From an uncultured Bacteroidales bacterium (GTDB lineage: Bacteria > Bacteroidota > Bacteroidia > Bacteroidales > Paludibacteraceae): a DNA stretch of 64,000 nucleotides. The notes beneath the pieces were generated by a model, which worked only from the letters and a program-made list of their open reading frames with translations, was not told the DNA's origin and made no database searches. The position numbers were made by a program, and so were the translations under genes. How positions within the stretch are numbered: the first letter of the stretch is position 1; every line of letters begins with the position of its first letter. The stretch lies in contig CAMKPZ010000002.1 of NCBI GenBank assembly GCA_946414805.1, positions 186,001 to 250,000 on the forward strand, in the 5' to 3' direction. Of the stretch, positions 50,645-61,022 are shown in pieces.

Positions 50645-52009
50645 ATGCAACAGTCACTTCAACAACAATGGGCTCAATGCCAGACAATCCTGGCAGACAA
50701 TACCACGAGCAGCGCCTACCAGACCTGGTTCGCGCCGATCGTGCCCTTGCGGTTTGCGGATGGCGTGCTGGTGCTTCAGGTGAAATCGCAGTTCGTGGCG
50801 GAGTATATAGAGGAGAATTATATTCCTCTGCTCTCTTCCGCTATCTACCGCGTGTTCGGGCAAGGTACGCGTTTGGAATACCGCGTGCTGATCGACTCGA
50901 CCTCAGGAGCGGCTACGATGCTTCCTTCTGCGGGACCGCAGGCAAAGCAGGCTGCGCCTAACGGCATGAAAGCCGCTGCGGAGTTTGACTCCCAACTGAA
51001 CGCCCTCTATACGTTCGATTCTTTTATCGCGGGCGAACCTAATAAACTCGCGCGCACGGCAGGTCTGGCAATCGCCAAGCAGCCGGGCTACACCGCTTTC
51101 AACCCGCTCTTTATCTACGGAGGTAGCGGAGTAGGGAAAACCCACTTGGCGAACGCGATAGGGCATCAGGTGAAAGCCTTGTATCCGCAGGCGCGTGTGC
51201 TGTACGTGAGCGCAAATACCTTCAAACTGCAATATCAGGACGCCACCAAATGCAACCGCATTCCCGATTTCTTGAACTTCTACCAGTCGGTCGATGTGCT
51301 GATCGTAGATGATATCCAGTATTTCTCGGGTTTGAAAGGCACGCAGGACACCTTCTTCCATATCTTCAATTATCTCCAGCAGTCGCGCAAGCAGTTGATC
51401 CTCACCTGCGACCGTCCGCCGGTGGAGTTGAAGGACATTGAGGAACGGCTGCTGACACGCTTCAAATGGGGCTTGTCTGCTGAGATACTGAAGCCCGATT
51501 ACGCCCTGCGCAGGGATATTCTGATCTCCAAGATGCGCCGTGACGGGATCGTTCTGTCGGACGAAGTGGTGGATTTCATCGCACAGAGCGTACGGGAGTC
51601 CGTGCGTGATCTGGAAGGCGTGTTAGCCTCCTTGCTGGCGCACTCGACACTGACGGACAAAGAGATCGACTTGGCGTTGGCAGAGCAGGTGATCAGTCAT
51701 ATCGTAGCTATCCAGCCGCGCCAGATCACGATCGAAGAAGTGATGGCGAAAGTGGCGAAGCATTATAATCTGCCGGAGAAGGCGCTGACGGCGCAGAACC
51801 GTTCGCGCGATATCTCGCAGGCGCGCCACATGGCGATCTATCTCTCCAAGCAGCTTACCAACAGTTCGCTCTCGGAGATTGGCATGAAGATGGGACGGCG
51901 CACCCACGCTACGGTGCTCCATTCCATTTCGATCATCAAGGACCAGATGGAGTACGATCCTGTACTGCGGCAGCATGTGCACCAGTTGGAGTCTGCCTTG
52001 AGAGCATAA
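50645..52009 (+). CDS. dnaA: Chromosomal replication initiator DnaA
   Basis: A 454-residue initiator that binds DnaA boxes and opens oriC. N-terminal domain I starts QQSLQQQWAQCQTIL. The AAA+ domain has FIYGGSGVGKTHLANAIG (Walker A), LIVDDIQYFSG (Walker B) and RFKWGLSAEILKPDY. Domain IV ends with SRDISQARHMAIYLSKQLT and MGRRTHATVLHSI, the DNA-binding helix-turn-helix. The ATG at 50645 is chosen because the longer frame to 50507 runs across the promoter. It ends in a perfect palindromic terminator. Confidence 0.97.
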   Translation: MQQSLQQQWAQCQTILADNTTSSAYQTWFAPIVPLRFADGVLVLQVKSQFVAEYIEENYIPLLSSAIYRVFGQGTRLEYRVLIDSTSGAATMLPSAGPQAKQAAPNGMKAAAEFDSQLNALYTFDSFIAGEPNKLARTAGLAIAKQPGYTAFNPLFIYGGSGVGKTHLANAIGHQVKALYPQARVLYVSANTFKLQYQDATKCNRIPDFLNFYQSVDVLIVDDIQYFSGLKGTQDTFFHIFNYLQQSRKQLILTCDRPPVELKDIEERLLTRFKWGLSAEILKPDYALRRDILISKMRRDGIVLSDEVVDFIAQSVRESVRDLEGVLASLLAHSTLTDKEIDLALAEQVISHIVAIQPRQITIEEVMAKVAKHYNLPEKALTAQNRSRDISQARHMAIYLSKQLTNSSLSEIGMKMGRRTHATVLHSISIIKDQMEYDPVLRQHVHQLESALRA

Positions 52010-52020
52010 ACGAAAGCATA

Positions 52021-52050
52021 AAAAATGACACTCGGCCGAGTGTCATTTTT
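52021..52050. terminator. Bidirectional terminator between dnaA and groL
   Basis: A perfect 30-bp palindrome with core TGACACTCGGCCGAGTGTCA, preceded by A5 and followed by T5. It can stop both convergent genes. Confidence 0.92.
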
Positions 52051-52053
52051 CTT

Positions 52054-52125
52054 ATTGCTTGGTACTTATTGCTTTGTACTTTTTACTTTGTACTTGGTAC
52101 CTTGTACCTTGTACCTTGTTGTACC

Positions 52126-52126
<1 letters not shown>
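52054..52126. repeat. TACCTTG / TACTTTG heptads after dnaA
   Basis: About eight 7-bp units (TACTTTG, TACCTTG) run up to the stop codon of groL. Confidence 0.8.
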
Positions 52127-53766
<1,640 letters not shown>

Positions 53767-53774
53767 TTATCTAG

Positions 53775-53818
53775 GGGGCCTAGGAATTCCTAGGGTTTCT
53801 AGGGTTTCTAGGGTTATT
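53775..53818. repeat. 9-bp CTAGGGTTT repeats between groS and groL
   Basis: Three TTTCTAGGG units plus CTAG and CCTAGG sites. CTAG arrays also precede dnaK (27316-27358). Confidence 0.8.
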
Positions 53819-54089
53819 TCATGATTGCTAATACGTCGCTCTGACGCATAATGAGGTATTTCTCGCCGTCGAGTTCGAGTTCTGTTCCGGCATACTTGCC
53901 GTAGAGTACTTGGTCTCCGGCCTTGAGAACCATTGCCTCGTCTTTGGTTCCTTCGCCTGCGGCGAGTACTTCTCCGCGGAGCGGTTTCTCTTTTGCACTG
54001 TCAGGGATGATGATTCCTCCGACTGTTTTTTCTTCTGCGGCAGCGGGCTTGATCAGCACACGGTCTGCCAATGGTTGAATTTTGCTCAT
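53814..54089 (-). CDS. groS: Co-chaperonin GroES
   Basis: A 91-residue co-chaperonin that caps the GroEL ring. Start [35 protein letters not shown] (split at the mobile loop [13 protein letters not shown]), then GEVLAAGEG and [18 protein letters not shown]; ends DVLAIMK. Length is normal. The promoter appears to be the -24/-12 site at 54235-54252, which gives a leader of about 135 bases. Confidence 0.97.
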   Translation of the reverse strand: MSKIQPLADRVLIKPAAAEEKTVGGIIIPDSAKEKPLRGEVLAAGEGTKDEAMVLKAGDQVLYGKYAGTELELDGEKYLIMRQSDVLAIMK

Positions 54090-54234
54090 AGTATTTACTT
54101 TTTAGAATATTTTAACCGACATTTGTAAAAATCACAGGATATATATTATTTATAATATATATAGGGTGGGGTAGGATGCGGGATTGACTCGGCATAAACA
54201 CGGCAAGCACGCGGCACGTACCCTGTTGGCATAA

Positions 54235-54252
54235 TGCAAATGGTGTGCCAAA
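54235..54252 (-). promoter_or_regulatory. Sigma-54-like -24/-12 promoter of groS-groL
   Basis: Minus strand: TTTGGCACACCATTTGCA. GG and GC are 10 bases apart, exactly the sigma-54 spacing. The matching dnaK promoter is at 27289-27304. Confidence 0.65.
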
Positions 54253-54262
54253 GGGTTTTGTC

Positions 54263-54277
54263 CTGCCAAAATGGCAG
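54263..54277. promoter_or_regulatory. 15-bp palindrome upstream of groS
   Basis: CTGCCAAAATGGCAG, perfect inverted repeat, 10 bp upstream of the TTTGGCAC element. Related to the site before dnaK at 27253. Confidence 0.65.
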
Positions 54278-54314
54278 TTTTGACAACTGCTTGGCGGAAC
54301 AAGCAGAAGCGGAT

Positions 54315-54374
54315 GGCGGAATAACCGGAACAGTCAGGCGGAATAACCGGAACAGTCAGGCGGAATTACCAGAA
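54315..54374. repeat. 22-bp tandem repeat, GGCGGAATAACCGGAACA type
   Basis: Two identical 22-bp copies (54315-54336, 54337-54358) and a partial third with changes. The third copy encodes the stop and last residues of the DUF4250 gene. Confidence 0.85.
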
Positions 54375-54542
54375 GCGTTTGGCCTCGGGGCTGTATTCGA
54401 AGCCGGCGAGGCGGAGGTTTCGGGAGAGTTCGTCGATATTGATACCGAGATCGTCGCACAGCGATTCCAGAGAATCGTATTCGTCACGGAGTTTCATGTT
54501 GACGAAACTGACAAGCATGTTTGGATCAGAAGGAACAGTCAT
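54366..54542 (-). CDS. DUF4250-family small protein
   Basis: A 58-residue protein, below common length limits. The sequence MTVPSDPNMLVSFVNMKLRD and LCDDLGINIDELSRNL matches the DUF4250 family (about 55-60 residues, helical, function unknown). The start is an ATG at 54542, with a promoter box TACTTTTG near 54562-54569 on the same strand. A longer upstream frame is rejected. The end falls in the 22-bp repeat. No partner or pathway is suggested by its neighbours. Confidence 0.78.
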   Translation of the reverse strand: MTVPSDPNMLVSFVNMKLRDEYDSLESLCDDLGINIDELSRNLRLAGFEYSPEAKRFW

Positions 54543-54606
54543 GGTTTTGAAATTTTTTGCAAAAGTAAACATTATTTTCGAAACCGCCAAATTTTCAATG
54601 AAAAAA

Positions 54607-54637
54607 TTGCATATGTCAGAAAAAAGTCGTACCTTTG
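54607..54637 (+). promoter_or_regulatory. Promoter of menG/ubiE
   Basis: TTGC at 54607-54610 and TACCTTTG at 54630-54637, with the ATGTCAGAAAAAAG spacer. Confidence 0.85.
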
Positions 54638-54655
54638 CAGCGTAAAAGTCAGAAA

Positions 54656-55372
54656 ATGGAAAACGAGAAGCAACATATAGGCAGTTTGTTTGACCGGATT
54701 GCGGGTACGTATGACGGTCTGAATCACGGTTTGTCGCTGAATATCGACCGTCTCTGGCGCAGAAAAGCGGTCCGTCAGATGCAGCCGGCGAACAAAGTGC
54801 TGGATGTGGCGATCGGTACGGCGGATCTGACGATCGAGATGTTGCGTCAGGAAAAAGTGATGCGTGTGACGGGGATTGACCTGTCACGCGATATGATGGC
54901 GATCGGAAAGAAGAAAGTTGAAAAATTAAAGGAGAAAGGGGAAAAGTCAAAAAACGTGGAGTTCCTCTACGCGAATGCGCAGAAGATGCCGTTTGCGGAC
55001 GGGTTCTTCGACGGCGTGACCTGTGCGTTCGGTTGCCGTAATTTCAGCGATCTGGATGCGGGTCTGCGGGAGATGTACCGCGTGGTGAAACCCGGCGGAC
55101 AAGTGACGATATTAGAGTTCAGTTATCCCAAGAACAGAATCGTGCGACGGGTGTACGACCTGTATTTCAGTCATATACTCCCGTTCATAGGAAGAATAGT
55201 GAGCAAGGACAAGACCGCGTACAGCTATCTGAACAGGAGCGTGAAGTCGTTCTGTTGGGGCGAAGCGTTCGTGCAACATCTGCATGACGCGGGTTTCCGC
55301 GAAGAGCATTTCCGGGAACTGACATTCGGAATAGCCACCGTTTATACAGGGGTTAAGCCGTTAGGTTGTTAA
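54656..55372 (+). CDS. menG: Demethylmenaquinone methyltransferase (UbiE/MenG)
   Basis: A 238-residue SAM-dependent methyltransferase for the last step of menaquinone synthesis. Motifs: FDRIAGTYDGLNHGLSLNID, LDVAIGTADLTIEMLRQ (motif I), VTCAFGCRNFSDLDAGLREM and VTILEFSYPK. These match UbiE, and a menaquinone respirer is expected in Bacteroidales. The ATG at 54656 is preferred over the TTG at 54635, which lies in the promoter. Transcribed with the downstream Dabb gene. Confidence 0.94.
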   Translation: MENEKQHIGSLFDRIAGTYDGLNHGLSLNIDRLWRRKAVRQMQPANKVLDVAIGTADLTIEMLRQEKVMRVTGIDLSRDMMAIGKKKVEKLKEKGEKSKNVEFLYANAQKMPFADGFFDGVTCAFGCRNFSDLDAGLREMYRVVKPGGQVTILEFSYPKNRIVRRVYDLYFSHILPFIGRIVSKDKTAYSYLNRSVKSFCWGEAFVQHLHDAGFREEHFRELTFGIATVYTGVKPLGC

Positions 55373-55412
55373 ACCGTTAAATTGTCAAGCTGTCAAACTG
55401 TTAAATTATTAG
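55361..55412. repeat. 8-bp tandem array GTTAAACC / GTCAAACT
   Basis: Six degenerate 8-bp units run from the last codons of menG across the gap. Same class as 31298-31338. Confidence 0.8.
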
Positions 55413-55418
55413 ATATAT

Positions 55419-55724
55419 ATGGTAAAGCACATTATTTTATGGAAGTTGCGTTCGGAGTTGGGCGCAGCGGAGAAGCGAGAGAAGGCACAGGCAATCAAAG
55501 CAGGTCTGGAGGGTCTGAAAGGTCAGGTGCCGGGTCTGGTTGAGATTCATGTTCAGATCGACGGAGTGTTAGAGAGCAGCAATGCGGATATCATGCTGGA
55601 CAGCACTCTGGAGAACGAAGAGGCGCTGAAAGGGTACGCCGTTCATCCGGCTCACGTAGCGGTCGCCAACGGCGTAGTGCGGCCGAATACGGAGGTACGT
55701 ACCTGTCTGGATTACGAGTGCTGA
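55419..55724 (+). CDS. Dabb-family (stress responsive alpha/beta barrel) protein
   Basis: A 101-residue protein with the start MVKHIILWKLRSELG and the end AVANGVVRPNTEVRTCLDYEC. It has the ferredoxin-like alpha+beta pattern of dimeric Dabb proteins, including VHPAHVAVA. Family members vary in function, from polyketide cyclisation to unknown stress roles, so no reaction is assigned. It follows menG by 46 bp and ends at a bidirectional terminator. Confidence 0.88.
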   Translation: MVKHIILWKLRSELGAAEKREKAQAIKAGLEGLKGQVPGLVEIHVQIDGVLESSNADIMLDSTLENEEALKGYAVHPAHVAVANGVVRPNTEVRTCLDYEC

Positions 55725-55735
55725 TCACGGAAGCA

Positions 55736-55765
55736 CAAAAAAAGCCTGCAAGTTGCAGGCTTTTT
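55736..55765. terminator. Bidirectional terminator
   Basis: AAAAAGCCTGCAA pairs with TTGCAGGCTTTTT across a short loop. It serves the Dabb gene (+) and tRNA-Glu (-). Confidence 0.92.
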
Positions 55766-55769
55766 CAGT

Positions 55770-55840
55770 AGTGCTACCCGGACTCGAACCGGGGTTTACG
55801 GCGTGAGAGGCCGTTGTCCTAGGCCACTAGACGATAGCAC
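55770..55840 (-). tRNA. tRNA-Glu (CUC)
   Basis: A cloverleaf is readable on the minus strand: acceptor GTGCTAT / GTAGCAC, D-arm within CGTCTAGTGGCCTAGGA, anticodon stem ACGGC/GCCGT with loop CTCTCAC (anticodon CTC, for GAG codons) and T-arm CCCGG-TTCGAGT-CCGGG. The 3' CCA is not encoded. A Bacteroidetes promoter lies upstream (55869-55900). Confidence 0.95.
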
Positions 55841-55868
55841 CCAGCGCTTTCTTTTTCAAAAGCGGGTG

Positions 55869-55900
55869 CAAAAGTACTGCTTTTTTTTGACATGACCAAA
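55869..55900 (-). promoter_or_regulatory. Promoter of tRNA-Glu
   Basis: Minus strand: TTTG at 55897-55900 and TACTTTTG at 55869-55876, with the spacer ATGTCAAAAAAAAGCAG. Confidence 0.85.
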
Positions 55901-55946
55901 TATTTTTGCAAAAAAATGCATTTTTTCCTCATTTTTTTCGAAAAAG

Positions 55947-55978
55947 TTTGCATATATCAATTCTTTTTGCTAATTTTG
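55947..55978 (+). promoter_or_regulatory. Promoter of the DUF4190 gene
   Basis: TTTG at 55947-55950 and TAATTTTG at 55971-55978. Confidence 0.8.
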
Positions 55979-56049
55979 CGGTCGGAATTAGTTCCAAACA
56001 GCTGCTGTTGTATGCAGCGCATGTGAAACCTTTTTAAATATAACAAACT

Positions 56050-56349
56050 ATGGCAGAAACAAAACAAAACGCTCCGGGTTCAGTAGCAGCATTGGTTCTC
56101 GGAATCTGCTCGATCGTATTCAGTTGCGGTGTAGTAGGTCTGATTCTCGGTATTATCGGTCTGGTTCAGGCGAAGAAAGCCAACAACGCCATTCAGGAGA
56201 ATCCGAGTCTGGACGGCGCGGGAATGGCAAAGGCCGGCAAGATCACTTCGATCATCGGAATCGTATTTGCAGCCCTCTCTCTGTTCTACTACGTGGTATT
56301 CGTGCTCATTCTCGGAGCTGCAGGAAGTATCGCTGCACTGTCGCTTTAA
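56050..56349 (+). CDS. DUF4190-family small membrane protein
   Basis: A 99-residue protein with two hydrophobic segments (ALVLGICSIVFSCGVVGLIL and IIGIVFAALSLFYYVVFVLI). The first is followed by GLVQAKKANNAI, the loop typical of DUF4190 proteins. It probably sits in the inner membrane as a hairpin. Function unknown. It lies 6 bp before the DUF2752 gene; the pair is often found together in Bacteroidetes. Confidence 0.87.
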   Translation: MAETKQNAPGSVAALVLGICSIVFSCGVVGLILGIIGLVQAKKANNAIQENPSLDGAGMAKAGKITSIIGIVFAALSLFYYVVFVLILGAAGSIAALSL

Positions 56350-56355
56350 TTATTA

Positions 56356-56637
56356 ATGCTGTCGGCAGACCTTCCTCCTCTTCTTCCGTGTTTCCATAAG
56401 CAGTTATTAGGGATCAGTTGCCCGCTGTGCGGGTTACAACGGTCGGTCTGGTATCTGCTCCATGGAGACATAACGGAAAGCGTGCGAATGTTTCCGCTGC
56501 TGCTGCCCTGCCTGATAGCATTCGGGCTTCTTGTGTATGCATGGCTGAAACACAAAGACCGGCTGTTGAAATGGTCAACAATCGTATTGCTGGCAATGCT
56601 GGCGTTAAACATGATATATCAGAATATCTGGAACTGA
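56356..56637 (+). CDS. DUF2752-family membrane protein
   Basis: A 93-residue protein with the DUF2752 signature CPLCGLQRSVWYLLHGD near residue 20 (the usual form is C-P-x-C-G-x-x-R). Two hydrophobic segments follow (LLLPCLIAFGLLVYAWL and WSTIVLLAMLALNMIYQ). The Cys pair might bind metal or a disulphide. Function unknown. It ends 14 bp before a hairpin terminator. Confidence 0.87.
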   Translation: MLSADLPPLLPCFHKQLLGISCPLCGLQRSVWYLLHGDITESVRMFPLLLPCLIAFGLLVYAWLKHKDRLLKWSTIVLLAMLALNMIYQNIWN

Positions 56638-56651
56638 CGCCTGCTTCTATT

Positions 56652-56686
56652 AAAACCGCCTGACTCACTCTCAGACGGTTTTAATT
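56652..56686 (+). terminator. Terminator after DUF2752
   Basis: AAAACCGCCTGA pairs with TCAGACGGTTTT (one internal mismatch), ending in T residues. It separates this pair from the SusC/SusD genes. Confidence 0.85.
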
Positions 56687-56712
56687 CCTTAATTTAAATC
56701 CAAAAAGACACC

Positions 56713-59403
56713 TTGAAAAACCTATTTTCTATACTGATTTTGTTGTTGTTACCATTTATGGTAAGCGCTCAGAGCGGTTCGTCCAGGCGCAAGCAATTGG
56801 ATATCGAGACGCTGGAGTCGCTGACGGACACGCTGATGGTGGAGACCTCCCGCCGCGGTCACCTGACGAACTCGCTGGATGTGCTGAACGGTCAGACGGC
56901 GGGTGTGACGGTAGGTCCGAACTCCAACCCGGAGGCGATGCTTTCTTCCGTTCGTGTGCGCGGTAACCACTCGCTGACGGGCGGAAACGAACCGCTGGTG
57001 ATCATCGACGGCATGTCATCCGATCTGCGGACCCTCTCATCGGTCTTTCCCGGAGACATTGAGAGTTTCACTATCCTCAAAGACGCCGCGCAGACAGCGC
57101 AGTACGGAGCACGCGGTGCCGCCGGTGTGATCGAGGTGCGTACGCGACGCGGCGCGGAAGGGAAGATACATGTCTCCTATGCCGGCGATGTGGGGTTCGC
57201 GCACGCGGACAAATATCTAAGGATGCTGACGGCGGACGAATACCGCGCGATTGCGGACAGGTATCATCTGCCGATAGCGGACGGCGGCGCGAACACCGAC
57301 TGGCAGCGGGCGATCATCCGTACCGGACTGGTGCAGAACCACCATATATCGCTGAGCGGCGGAACCGAAAACGCAAGTTACCGCGGAGCGGTCAGTTACA
57401 GCCAGAACAACAGTATCGTCCGCGAGACGGGTACGCGTAATTTCACGGCGAAAGTGGATGTGACGCAACATCTGCTGGACAAGCACCTGACGATTGATTT
57501 AGGACTCTTCGGCGCCGTAGGAAACAACCGCTATCTGAACGATGTGCAGAAGACCTTCTATTCGGCGGCGACCTTCAATCCCACTTTCCCCAACGCACGC
57601 AACAGCAGCGGCGGCTACGACGGCTATCCGGACGCCAGTCAGATCAACAATCCGATGGGATTGCTGGATATCAAGAAACATAACGAGGCGATGTATTTCA
57701 ACACGCATATGCGTGCGACAGGTAATATAGGGTACGGGCTGCAGGTGACCGCTTATGGCAGTTACAGCTACGATGCGGACGACGACAGCCATTTCTATCC
57801 GACCTATATGGAGAGTACGGGCAAAGTATACCGCGGTGCGGGCAAGAGCCATGTATGGCTGGCCAATCTGCAGCTCCGTTATGCCCATGACTGGGGGTCG
57901 CATCGCCTGGAGGCGGATGTGTCAGGCGAGATGCAGGGACGCACGACGACGGGTTTCCATACCACGGTCAACCGTCTGGCATCGAACGTGTACGGGTACG
58001 ATAATTTAGGCGTGGGTGCATTGCGGCTCTGGGACGGAACCGGCAGCAGCTACGAGAAACACCATATGGCGAGTGTGATGGGGCGTGTCAGTTATACGGC
58101 GCTGGGACGATACACGCTTACTCTGGCAGCCCGCGGCGACGCCAGTTCGCTTGCCGGCAAAGGGCATAAATGGGGTTTCTTCCCTTCGGCGAACATCTCC
58201 TGGGACATGAAAAAAGAAGCGTGGCTGCAGGATCAGCCATGGCTCACGCGGTTGAATATACGCGCCGGATGGGGTCTCTCCGGTAACCTCGGAGGTATCG
58301 CCGCATACCAGTCGCTGGATCTGATGATGCCGACAGGAATAGCCGAATCCGACGGACTGCCGGATGTGGTGCTTGGGATGACGCGCAACGCCAATCCGAA
58401 CCTCACATGGGAAAAGACCCGGACCACCAACGTAGGAATGGAGTGGGGCTTCTGGCATAACCGGATCCTGCTGACCGCCGACTATTACTACTCCTATATC
58501 TATGATATGCTCTATAACTACACCGTGCCGGTACCGCCGTTCCTCTTCGACAAGATGCTGGCAAACTTAGGCAAGATGGAGAACCAGGGCGTGGAGATCG
58601 GTTTCGGTATCGCGGCGGTGAAGAGCAAGGACTGGGATCTGAATATCGGTTTGAACCTCTCATGGCAGCATAACAAACTGATTTCTCTGGACGGCTATTA
58701 CGAAGGCGAACATCTGACGGCTCCTACCTACACGCCGATAGCGTCGGTGAACGGCGCAGGTCTGCATGGCGGCAACACGGATGTGGTGTATCAGATCCCG
58801 GGATACCCGTTAGGCGTGTTCTATCTGCCGCATTGCATGGGGCTGACGACGAACGAAGACGGCGTACGCGTATATGAGATAGAAGACCTCAATAATGACG
58901 GCGGCATTGATATATCGGACGGCGGCGACAGACAAGTGTGCGGTCAGGCGACACCGAAAGTGCTGCTCGGCAGTAATATCTCCGTGCGGTACAAGCAGTT
59001 CGATCTGAGTGTGCAACTCAACGGCGCTTTCGGCCATAAGATCTTCAACGGAACGGCGCTGAGTTATATGAATATGGGCAGTCTGCCGTATTACAATGTG
59101 CTGAAAGCGGCTCCGGAACAGGCGATCGATGATCTGACGGTAACCGACTACTGGCTGGAGAACGGCGATTACGTGAATATCGATTACCTGACCTTGGGAT
59201 GGACGCTTCCCTGCAAGCCGGAGTGGAAACTGAGCGCACTGCGTCTTTCCGTCTCGGTGAATAATCTGGCTACGATCACAGCCTATTCGGGCCTCACGCC
59301 GATCATCAACAGCACGGTGATCAATAATACGCTGGGTATGGACGACAAACGCGCGTACCCTGTTTCGCGAACCTATAGTTTCTCTATGCAAATACAATTC
59401 TGA
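56713..59403 (+). CDS. SusC-like TonB-dependent receptor (TTG start)
   Basis: An 896-residue outer-membrane transporter. The only possible start is TTG at 56713, as an in-frame stop lies 18 bp upstream. Signal peptide FSILILLLLPFMVSAQ. Plug: DVLNGQTAGVTVG, LVIIDGM and ILKDAAQTAQYGARGAAGV, the SusC hallmark. It lacks the N-terminal carboxypeptidase regulatory-like domain of many SusC proteins and goes directly to the plug. The barrel ends YSFSMQIQF. The stop overlaps the SusD start (ATGA type). The glycan or other ligand is unknown. Confidence 0.93.
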   Translation: MKNLFSILILLLLPFMVSAQSGSSRRKQLDIETLESLTDTLMVETSRRGHLTNSLDVLNGQTAGVTVGPNSNPEAMLSSVRVRGNHSLTGGNEPLVIIDGMSSDLRTLSSVFPGDIESFTILKDAAQTAQYGARGAAGVIEVRTRRGAEGKIHVSYAGDVGFAHADKYLRMLTADEYRAIADRYHLPIADGGANTDWQRAIIRTGLVQNHHISLSGGTENASYRGAVSYSQNNSIVRETGTRNFTAKVDVTQHLLDKHLTIDLGLFGAVGNNRYLNDVQKTFYSAATFNPTFPNARNSSGGYDGYPDASQINNPMGLLDIKKHNEAMYFNTHMRATGNIGYGLQVTAYGSYSYDADDDSHFYPTYMESTGKVYRGAGKSHVWLANLQLRYAHDWGSHRLEADVSGEMQGRTTTGFHTTVNRLASNVYGYDNLGVGALRLWDGTGSSYEKHHMASVMGRVSYTALGRYTLTLAARGDASSLAGKGHKWGFFPSANISWDMKKEAWLQDQPWLTRLNIRAGWGLSGNLGGIAAYQSLDLMMPTGIAESDGLPDVVLGMTRNANPNLTWEKTRTTNVGMEWGFWHNRILLTADYYYSYIYDMLYNYTVPVPPFLFDKMLANLGKMENQGVEIGFGIAAVKSKDWDLNIGLNLSWQHNKLISLDGYYEGEHLTAPTYTPIASVNGAGLHGGNTDVVYQIPGYPLGVFYLPHCMGLTTNEDGVRVYEIEDLNNDGGIDISDGGDRQVCGQATPKVLLGSNISVRYKQFDLSVQLNGAFGHKIFNGTALSYMNMGSLPYYNVLKAAPEQAIDDLTVTDYWLENGDYVNIDYLTLGWTLPCKPEWKLSALRLSVSVNNLATITAYSGLTPIINSTVINNTLGMDDKRAYPVSRTYSFSMQIQF

Positions 59404-61022
59404 TGAAAAAATATACCCTATATATATTCCTGTTGACAGCGTTGGGCGGATGCGGTTTTCTGGACGAAGATCCCCGTTCCGGGCGCACGGAGGAGAGCGT
59501 TATCACTTCGGCGGAAGTGCTTCATCGTCAGGCGGTTCTGTCGCTATATGATCACATAGGCGGTTCACAGGACGGTTATGGACTGCAGGGAATGTACCGC
59601 GGAGTGTATGACCTGCAGACTTTCGCTTCCAACGAGGCGGTTATCCCTGTCCGCGGCGGCGATTGGCTGGACGGCGGCCTGTGGGTGGATCTGCACGAGC
59701 ATACATGGACGGTGGATAATGAGTGCTTTGAGAACTCATGGCGATACCTCTATCAGCTTGTCGGTCTTTGCAACCATTCGTTGGCGCTCCTGGATACCTA
59801 TCGTTCGTTGGAGACGGACGGTCAGAGGGTGACGGACGAAGCGGAGGTGCGTGCCGTGAGGGCATTGGCATATATGTATCTTCTGGATCTTTTCGGCCGT
59901 GTGCCTGTTGTCACCCAGGAGGGTATCGCTATTCAGGAGATCCGTCAGTCGGAGCGGAGCCAAGTGTTTGATTTTGTGTGGGATGAACTGCAGTTCGCCT
60001 GCCAATATCTGCCGGACGAGCGATCCAACAGCCGCGGCGAATACTACGGCCGGATCACCCGGCCCGTGGTATGCTTTATGCTGATGAAGATGGCGCTGAA
60101 CGCAGAGGTGTGGCGGGACGACGACTGGACGGACGACATCCGTCCGGACGGAAAAACGATGACACTCCGGTGCGGCGATGCAGGAGAGAAAAACGCATGG
60201 GAAGCAACTTGTTTCTATGGCAATCAGATCCTTAGCTCCACCGCCGTATATGTCCTCTGCCACAGTATGACAGAGTGCTTCCGGGTCTATAACGAAGAGG
60301 CGGCGGAGAATATCTTCACTATTCCGATGGATCCGAATATCTTCCGCAACCGGTTCAAGAACATCTTCCGCAGCCTGCATTACCAGCACGCGGCGGCACT
60401 GGGCTACGGCGGAGAGAACGGTTCCTGTGCGACCCTCGAGACCCTGGGCGTTTTCGGCTATCCCAGCCATGACGAACTCGACTGCCGGTTCCCGATCAGT
60501 TTCTTCTCCGGTGTCGTGCATGTGAACGGGCAACCGCTGGTGCTTTCCAACGGCGATACCTTGGTTTATCACCCGCTTGAGGTGAAGATGAACCTGACAG
60601 GAAGTCCGTATGTCTCCACTGCCGGCGCGCGGATGCACAAGTATGCGTATGATCCGGGAGGTATCTTCGACGGTCAGCTCCGAAACTCCGATATCGTGCT
60701 TTTCCGTCTGGCGGATGCTTATCTGATGATGGCTGAAGCTCAGGTGAGAAACGGCGAGAGCGGACAAATGTATTTTGAAGCGGTGCGGCTCCGCGAGGCA
60801 CTGGCGCTTAACCTCACGCAGCAGCCAAGGGAAGCAACCCTTGAGAATATCTATTATGAGCGGTGGATGGAGTTGATGTGGGAAGGCTGGCATCGTCAGG
60901 ATCAGATCCGTTTCGGTAAGTATGAGACCGAACCGGCGAACCGGTATCTGACCGTTTTTCCGATCCCGATGACAGCGCTCCAGACCAACAGCAATCTGAC
61001 GCAGAACAAGGGCTACGAATGA
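59403..61022 (+). CDS. SusD-like nutrient-binding lipoprotein
   Basis: A 539-residue surface lipoprotein (LTALGGC, Cys at about 17) that should form a lid on the SusC barrel and bind its ligand. It shows the SusD N-terminal DEDP after the lipobox, TPR-like helices with VRAVRALAYMYLLDLFGRVP and a RagB/SusD C-terminal part with WMELMWEGWHRQDQIRFGKY. Translation is coupled to SusC. No glycoside hydrolase or sensor is next to the pair, so the substrate cannot be guessed. Confidence 0.93.
   Translation: MKKYTLYIFLLTALGGCGFLDEDPRSGRTEESVITSAEVLHRQAVLSLYDHIGGSQDGYGLQGMYRGVYDLQTFASNEAVIPVRGGDWLDGGLWVDLHEHTWTVDNECFENSWRYLYQLVGLCNHSLALLDTYRSLETDGQRVTDEAEVRAVRALAYMYLLDLFGRVPVVTQEGIAIQEIRQSERSQVFDFVWDELQFACQYLPDERSNSRGEYYGRITRPVVCFMLMKMALNAEVWRDDDWTDDIRPDGKTMTLRCGDAGEKNAWEATCFYGNQILSSTAVYVLCHSMTECFRVYNEEAAENIFTIPMDPNIFRNRFKNIFRSLHYQHAAALGYGGENGSCATLETLGVFGYPSHDELDCRFPISFFSGVVHVNGQPLVLSNGDTLVYHPLEVKMNLTGSPYVSTAGARMHKYAYDPGGIFDGQLRNSDIVLFRLADAYLMMAEAQVRNGESGQMYFEAVRLREALALNLTQQPREATLENIYYERWMELMWEGWHRQDQIRFGKYETEPANRYLTVFPIPMTALQTNSNLTQNKGYE

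Noticed and set aside
54234..54680. 148-codon plus-strand frame upstream of menG
   Set aside because: It runs across the groS promoter, the 22-bp repeats and the opposite DUF4250 gene, and has no conserved features.
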